From the NCBI GenBank assembly GCA_030591065.1, contig JAUVBU010000002.1:1-21853 (forward strand): a DNA stretch of 21,853 nucleotides, read 5' to 3'. The stretch is from a bacterium (GTDB lineage: Bacteria > Patescibacteriota > Minisyncoccia > Minisyncoccales > JANBVM01). The translations under genes and the position numbers were made by a program. The first letter of the stretch is position 1, and each line of letters opens with the position of its first letter. A model generated the notes under the pieces. The model saw only the letters and a list, made by a program, of their open reading frames with translations. It was not told the DNA's origin and searched no databases. Shown here piece by piece: positions 18,014 to 21,853 of the stretch.

Positions 18014-18721
18014 ATGATTACCGAAAGACAAAAAATTATCCTAGAAACAGTTATTAGGGAATATGTAACATCTGCCTCTCCTGTTAGCTCACAATTTCTT
18101 GAAGAAAGATATGATTTTGGAGTTTGTCCGGCCACAATACGAAGCGAAATGCAAAAGTTAGCTCAAGAGGGCTTTCTTTGCCAGCCCCATACTTCTGCCG
18201 GAAGAATTCCTACTGACAAAGGTTATAGATTTTTTGTTAACAAAATCTTAGAAAACGAAAAAATCAAAACAAGAAAAACTTCGAAAGTTGAAGAGGTCTT
18301 AGAACAAGAGAAAGAGGATACTTTTAAGTTAATTTTTCACCTTTCAAGGTTTTTAGCAAGAAACTCTTCTAGTTTAGCTATTATTCATCTTTTTCAGAGA
18401 GAGCTATCTTGGAAAGAAGGATGGGAGGAAATATTAAAAGAACCGGAATTTGAAGAAAAAGATTTTGTTTCTGGCTTTAGTAAGCTTTTAGAAAACTTTG
18501 AGGGTGATTCTGGGCGTATTAGTCCAAGTTCAAAGATTACTATATATATAGGAGAGGAAAATCCCTTTACACGCTCAGACGGTTTTAGCATAATCTCGAG
18601 CAGATGTCTTTTTCCTGATAACGAGGAAGGAACTATCTCTTTATTAGGTCCAAAGCGAATGGCATATAAAGAAAACATTAATTTAATTAATTCTGTCGTA
18701 AAGTTATTAGAGCAACTTTAA
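18014..18721 (+). CDS. hrcA: Heat-inducible transcription repressor HrcA, internally shortened
   Basis: HrcA binds CIRCE and represses chaperone genes; its folding is normally helped by GroEL. The N-terminal winged helix-turn-helix is complete (about 1-75), with ITERQKIILETVIREYV, ATIRSEMQKLAQEGFL and the hallmark HTSAGRIPTDKGYRFFV. The C-terminus also matches the family, with IGEENP, ISLLGPKRMAYKENINLINSV (in two parts) and a closing hydrophobic helix. The protein has only 235 residues against about 340 usually. The loss is internal: residues after about 120 pass directly from the first half of the GAF-like domain to the last part, so most of the inserted dimerising domain is gone. There is no frameshift. 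It is the first gene of the heat-shock operon, and grpE follows after 6 nt. Confidence 0.92.
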   Translation: MITERQKIILETVIREYVTSASPVSSQFLEERYDFGVCPATIRSEMQKLAQEGFLCQPHTSAGRIPTDKGYRFFVNKILENEKIKTRKTSKVEEVLEQEKEDTFKLIFHLSRFLARNSSSLAIIHLFQRELSWKEGWEEILKEPEFEEKDFVSGFSKLLENFEGDSGRISPSSKITIYIGEENPFTRSDGFSIISSRCLFPDNEEGTISLLGPKRMAYKENINLINSVVKLLEQL

Positions 18722-18727
18722 AATAAT

Positions 18728-19264
18728 ATGAAAAACAAAGACAAAAAAGCTTTTAAAGAAGAGTTTGAGGAAAAATTAAAAAAGTGCGAAGAGGTAAAAG
18801 ACAAACATTTAGCTGGATGGCAAAGAGAAAGAGCAGACTTCTTAAATTATAAAAAAGGGGAGAGCGAAAGAGTAGAAGGTATTATAAAATATGCTTATGT
18901 AGGGTTAATCTCTAAATTTTTACCAGTTTTAGATAACTTAGATATAGCTGAAAAGAAAATACCAGAAAAATTAAAAAAAGATGTAAACGTAAAAGGATTA
19001 CTACAGATTAAGGAACAGATTAAAGTTCTTTTTAAGGCGCAAGGGGTTGAAGAAGTAGATTCATTAGGAAAAGAATTTGACCCTAGTTTACAAGAACTTG
19101 TGGGGGAAATTGACTTAACTTTAGCTAAAAAAATGATTGGCAAAAAAGCTAAAATAGGCCTAGTTGTTGAGGAAGTTCAAAAAGGATACAAAATACACGG
19201 AAGGCTTTTAAGGCCCGCTAAGGTAAAAATAGTAAAATATACTAAAATAAAAAATAAAAAATAA
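18728..19264 (+). CDS. grpE: Nucleotide exchange factor GrpE
   Basis: GrpE drives ADP release from DnaK in the folding cycle. The 178-residue protein has a Lys/Glu-rich N-terminal tail and a long helix (about 15-60, with WQRERADFLNYKKGESERV). The family core follows (FLPVLDNLDIAEKKI), then the C-terminal beta wing with GVEEVDSLGKEFDPSLQE and VVEEVQKGYKIHGRLLRPAKVKI. The length is typical (about 170-200). It lies 6 nt after hrcA and 4 nt before the DUF3467 gene, so it should be induced with the rest of the operon on heat stress. Confidence 0.95.
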   Translation: MKNKDKKAFKEEFEEKLKKCEEVKDKHLAGWQRERADFLNYKKGESERVEGIIKYAYVGLISKFLPVLDNLDIAEKKIPEKLKKDVNVKGLLQIKEQIKVLFKAQGVEEVDSLGKEFDPSLQELVGEIDLTLAKKMIGKKAKIGLVVEEVQKGYKIHGRLLRPAKVKIVKYTKIKNKK

Positions 19265-19268
19265 AATT

Positions 19269-19559
19269 ATGGCAGAAGAAAAAAAGATTAAAATTAAAGC
19301 AAGAGATAAAGATATTAAGGGATCGTATTCAAACTTAATGCATATCTTTCATACCAGAGAAGAGTTTATATTAGACTTTTTTTTAACCTCACCCCCAGAG
19401 GGAATTTTAACATCAAGAGTGATTATGAGTCCTGGACACATTAAAAGAATGTTAAAAGCCCTAGGGGAGAGTTTAGGAAGATACGAAAAAAACTTTGGGA
19501 AAATAAATGAAGGAGAGGGGCAAAAAGGAAAAATAGGCTTTAATATAGATAAAAAATAA
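19269..19559 (+). CDS. DUF3467 family protein
   Basis: This 96-residue protein matches what I recall of DUF3467. The recognisable core is GSYSNLMHIFHTREEFILDFF (about 18-38), then a PP-G-ILTSRVIMSPGHIKRMLKAL stretch (about 42-65) and a helix ending LGRYEKNFGKI. There is no signal peptide, membrane segment or catalytic motif. The ends are very Lys-rich. The family's function is, to my knowledge, not established. It lies 4 nt after grpE and 89 nt before dnaK, inside an otherwise textbook chaperone operon, so it should be made under heat-shock control. A role with DnaK/GrpE is only a guess from position. Confidence 0.82.
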   Translation: MAEEKKIKIKARDKDIKGSYSNLMHIFHTREEFILDFFLTSPPEGILTSRVIMSPGHIKRMLKALGESLGRYEKNFGKINEGEGQKGKIGFNIDKK

Positions 19560-19648
19560 TTAAAAAGATAATAGGTTAATAATTTATATCTTAAGGAAAA
19601 ATTTCAGAAATTAGCTTAATTTAGAATTATTCAACTGAACATAAAATT

Positions 19649-21643
19649 ATGAGTAAAGTTTTAGGAATTGATTTAGGTACATCTATATCAAAAATGGCTA
19701 CCGTTTTAGACGGAGAGCCCAAATGTTTAGAAAATAGAGAGGGTTCTGTTTTAACTCCGTCAGTTGTAGCGTTAGCGAAAAATGGCGAAAGGTTAGTTGG
19801 AGTTTTAGCAAAAAGACAAGCTATTACAAATCCTGATGGTACGGTTAGTTCTGCTAAAAGATTTATTGGTAGAAGGTACGCTGACCCAGAAATTCAAAAA
19901 GAATTGAAAAAACTTCCATACAAAACAAGAGAAAGAAAGGACGGAGGCATTGAGGCTAAAATGGGTGAAAAATGGTATAGCCCTATTCAGATTGCTTCAA
20001 TGATTTTACAAAAACTTAAATTAGATGCAGAAGAAAGGATTGGTGAAAAAGTAGAATCAGCTGTTGTTACTTGTCCAGCCAACTTTGATGACTCTCAAAG
20101 AAAGGCAACCGAAACTGCAGGTGAAGTAGCTGGACTTAAAGTTCTAAGAATAATTAATGAACCAACGGCCGCAGCTTTAGCTTATGGTTTAGGTAGAAAA
20201 AAAGCAGAAAAAGTTGTTGTTTATGACTTTGGAGGAGGAACCTTCGATGTTTCTGTTTTAAATGTTTCTCCAGACACCGTAGAGGTTGTAGCAACTGGAG
20301 GAGAGCCACATTTAGGTGGAAATGATTTTGACCAAAAAATAATTGACTGGATTGTGGAAAATTTTAAAAAAGACAACGGAATCGACTTATCAAAAGATTC
20401 CTTGGCCTTACAGAGACTTAAAGAAGTTTCTGAGAATGTAAAAAAAGAATTATCTTCTGCTATGGAAACAGAAATTAATCTTCCCTTTATTTCTTCTGAT
20501 GCTTCTGGTCCTAAACACTTGTATTATAAATTGACTAGAGCTCAATTAAACAATATGAGTAGAGATTTAGTAGAAAGAGCTATAGATAGGGTTGATAAAA
20601 CGCTTAAAGAATCTAAATTGGGAAAAGAAGAGATTGATGAAGTTATTTTAGTTGGAGGAACTACGTTGGTTCCAGCTGTAAAAGAATCGGTTAAAGAATA
20701 TTTTAATAAAGAACCAAACAAATCTATTAATCCGGAAGAAGTAGTAGCTACGGGAGCTGCTATTGAAGCCGAAATTTTAAGAGCTCAAAAAGAAGGAGAT
20801 ACTCCAGAAGGAGACATAAAAAGCGTTTTATTATTAGATGTTTTACCTCTTTCTTTAGGATTGGAAACTTTAGGAAAAGTAAGTACGGTTATGATTTCCA
20901 AGAATACTACTATTCCTACTGCAAAAACGCAGATTTTTTCTACTGCTGCTGATAATCAACCTTCGGTAGAGATTAATATTCTACAAGGAGAAAGACCAAT
21001 GGCTAGCGATAATAGATCTTTGGGGAAATTTATTTTAACTGGAATTCTTCCAGCTCCAAGAGGTCTTCCTCAGGTAGAAGTTACTTTTGATATTGATGCT
21101 AACGGAATTTTATCTGTATCAGCAAAAGACAAAGCAACTAACCTTTCTCAATCTATTAAAGTAGAGGGATCTATTGGTTTATCTAAAGAAGAGGTTGAAA
21201 AAATGAAAAAAGAAGCAGAGCTACATGTTGAAGAAGATAAAAAGAAAAAAGAACTTATTGAAGCTAAGAATATAGCTGATAACTTAATTTATACTTCCGA
21301 GAAGACATTAAAAGAATTGGGAGATAAAGTTTCTTCAGAAATAAAGAGTGGAATAGAAGGGAAAATAAAAGAGTTGAAAGAAGTAAAGGATGGAACCTCT
21401 ATGGAAGAAATTAAAAACAAGAGTTCTGATTTATCTCAAGAGCTTCAGAAAATTGGAGCCGAAGCTTATAAAAAAGCTGCCGAAGAAGCAAAGAAAAAAC
21501 AACCTCAAGCTGAAAATGTAGAGGAAGCTTCTACTTCAGAAAAAGAAGAGCCTGCCAAAGCAGAGGAAGCTTCTACTTCAGAAAAAGAAGAGCCTGCCAA
21601 AGCAAAAGAAGGAGATAATAAGGAAAAAGAACAGAAAAAATAA
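19649..21643 (+). CDS. dnaK: Chaperone protein DnaK (Hsp70)
   Basis: DnaK is the ATP-driven Hsp70 that binds exposed hydrophobic segments with DnaJ and GrpE. The 664 residues include the nucleotide-binding domain (about 1-380) with VYDFGGGTFDVSVL, INEPTAAALAYGLG and VILVGGTTLVPAV. The linker DVLPLSLGLETLG follows, then the substrate-binding beta domain with the NTTIPT and LQGER motifs and the helical lid. One oddity is phosphate loop 1, which reads GIDLGTSISK (6-15) where GIDLGTTNS is usual, so Thr12 is Ser and Asn13 is Ile. The C-terminal tail is Lys/Glu-rich and carries a duplicated 14-residue unit. The 89-nt gap upstream shows no CIRCE and no strong promoter, so expression probably comes from the hrcA promoter. 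Confidence 0.98.
   Translation: MSKVLGIDLGTSISKMATVLDGEPKCLENREGSVLTPSVVALAKNGERLVGVLAKRQAITNPDGTVSSAKRFIGRRYADPEIQKELKKLPYKTRERKDGGIEAKMGEKWYSPIQIASMILQKLKLDAEERIGEKVESAVVTCPANFDDSQRKATETAGEVAGLKVLRIINEPTAAALAYGLGRKKAEKVVVYDFGGGTFDVSVLNVSPDTVEVVATGGEPHLGGNDFDQKIIDWIVENFKKDNGIDLSKDSLALQRLKEVSENVKKELSSAMETEINLPFISSDASGPKHLYYKLTRAQLNNMSRDLVERAIDRVDKTLKESKLGKEEIDEVILVGGTTLVPAVKESVKEYFNKEPNKSINPEEVVATGAAIEAEILRAQKEGDTPEGDIKSVLLLDVLPLSLGLETLGKVSTVMISKNTTIPTAKTQIFSTAADNQPSVEINILQGERPMASDNRSLGKFILTGILPAPRGLPQVEVTFDIDANGILSVSAKDKATNLSQSIKVEGSIGLSKEEVEKMKKEAELHVEEDKKKKELIEAKNIADNLIYTSEKTLKELGDKVSSEIKSGIEGKIKELKEVKDGTSMEEIKNKSSDLSQELQKIGAEAYKKAAEEAKKKQPQAENVEEASTSEKEEPAKAEEASTSEKEEPAKAKEGDNKEKEQKK
21521..21604 (+). 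repeat. Perfect 42-bp tandem duplication in dnaK tail
   Basis: Two identical 42-bp copies (21521-21562 and 21563-21604) lie head to tail and in frame. Each encodes EEASTSEKEEPAKA in the disordered, charged tail of DnaK. Complete identity, including synonymous sites, points to a recent slippage or duplication event. It does not touch the conserved domains. Confidence 0.95.
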
Positions 21644-21853
21644 ATGAAAGATTATTACAGCGTTTTAGGCGTTTCTAAAAAAGCTTCCAAAGAAGAAATT
21701 AAAAAAGCTTATTATAAGCTTGCTCATCAACACCATCCAGATAAGGGTGGTAAGGAAAAAAAGTTTAAAGAGATAAACGAAGCTTATCAAGTTCTTTCGG
21801 ATAGCAAAAAAAGAAGTCAATACGACCAATTTGGAAGAACTTTTGATGGAGGA
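21644..21853 (+). CDS. dnaJ: Chaperone protein DnaJ, N-terminal part (runs off the window)
   Basis: The ATG follows the dnaK TAA with no gap, and the frame stays open for 70 codons to the window end. The visible residues are a J-domain: MKDYYSVLGVSKKASKEEIKKA, in which helix I and II fit the family, then the invariant His31-Pro32-Asp33 that stimulates DnaK ATPase. NEAYQVLSDSKKRSQYDQFG closes the domain. The sequence then enters a Gly/Phe-type region (GRTFDGG). The zinc-finger and C-terminal domains lie outside, so DnaJ rather than a CbpA-type protein is inferred from gene order (grpE-dnaK-dnaJ). It should share the CIRCE-controlled transcript. Confidence 0.93.
   Translation, partial: MKDYYSVLGVSKKASKEEIKKAYYKLAHQHHPDKGGKEKKFKEINEAYQVLSDSKKRSQYDQFGRTFDGG

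Noticed and set aside
19560..19648. Separate promoter or second CIRCE before dnaK
   Set aside because: Only a TAGAAT at 19622-19627 without a -35, and the near-palindrome AAATTAGCTTAATTT; neither resembles CIRCE or a strong promoter.
21521..21604. CRISPR-like direct repeat
   Set aside because: There are two abutting copies without spacers, in frame within dnaK; it is a coding tandem duplication.

Overview
The window looks like a piece of a small, AT-rich Patescibacteria (CPR) genome, most likely Parcubacteria. This placement is an inference. It rests on a 23S rRNA with helix expansions and an AT-rich insertion, shortened versions of household proteins (MreD of 93 residues, HrcA of 235), a Mur ligase with a membrane domain in place of its usual N-terminal domain, DUF3467 in the heat-shock operon, and no Shine-Dalgarno sequence in front of any gene. 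The standard code fits: none of the sixteen complete genes ends in TGA, and conserved genes run at plausible length without needing TGA read as sense.

Layout. (1) Positions 1-3098 are a 23S rRNA gene lacking about its first 40 bases, followed by a 5S rRNA inside a 10-bp processing stem. (2) 3413-6504 is an elongasome operon, mreC-mreD-PBP2, with an extended -10 promoter and no mreB beside it. (3) 6568-13584 is a tightly packed plus-strand run: lysS, serS, an alpha/beta hydrolase, a membrane-anchored MurF-like ligase, a FemX-type peptidoglycan aminoacyl transferase and an FtsQ-type POTRA protein. The lysS promoter would give an almost leaderless mRNA. (4) 13581-17829 is a minus-strand block, corA followed by two large multi-pass GT39-type glycosyltransferases. 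Its last gene shares stop-codon bases with ftsQ. (5) 17928-21853 is the heat-shock operon hrcA-grpE-DUF3467-dnaK-dnaJ (dnaJ cut by the window end). It has a CIRCE-like operator (9-bp arms, 9-bp spacer) over the -35 box.

Taken together, the plus-strand genes cover peptidoglycan precursor ligation (MurF-like), branch formation (FemX), cross-linking for elongation (PBP2 with MreC/MreD) and divisome assembly (FtsQ). The two synthetases supply Lys-tRNA and Ser-tRNA for translation, and Ser-tRNA could in principle feed a Fem enzyme. The minus-strand glycosyltransferases probably modify the cell surface using lipid-linked sugars. The chaperone operon appears autoregulated by an HrcA that lacks its central inserted domain.

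No CRISPR array, transposase, integrase or tRNA was seen. No wholly new system is evident. The most interesting points are the 23S insertion, the rebuilt MurF, the internally deleted HrcA next to a recognisable CIRCE, the missing Shine-Dalgarno signals, and the A2057-U2611 swap at the macrolide site.
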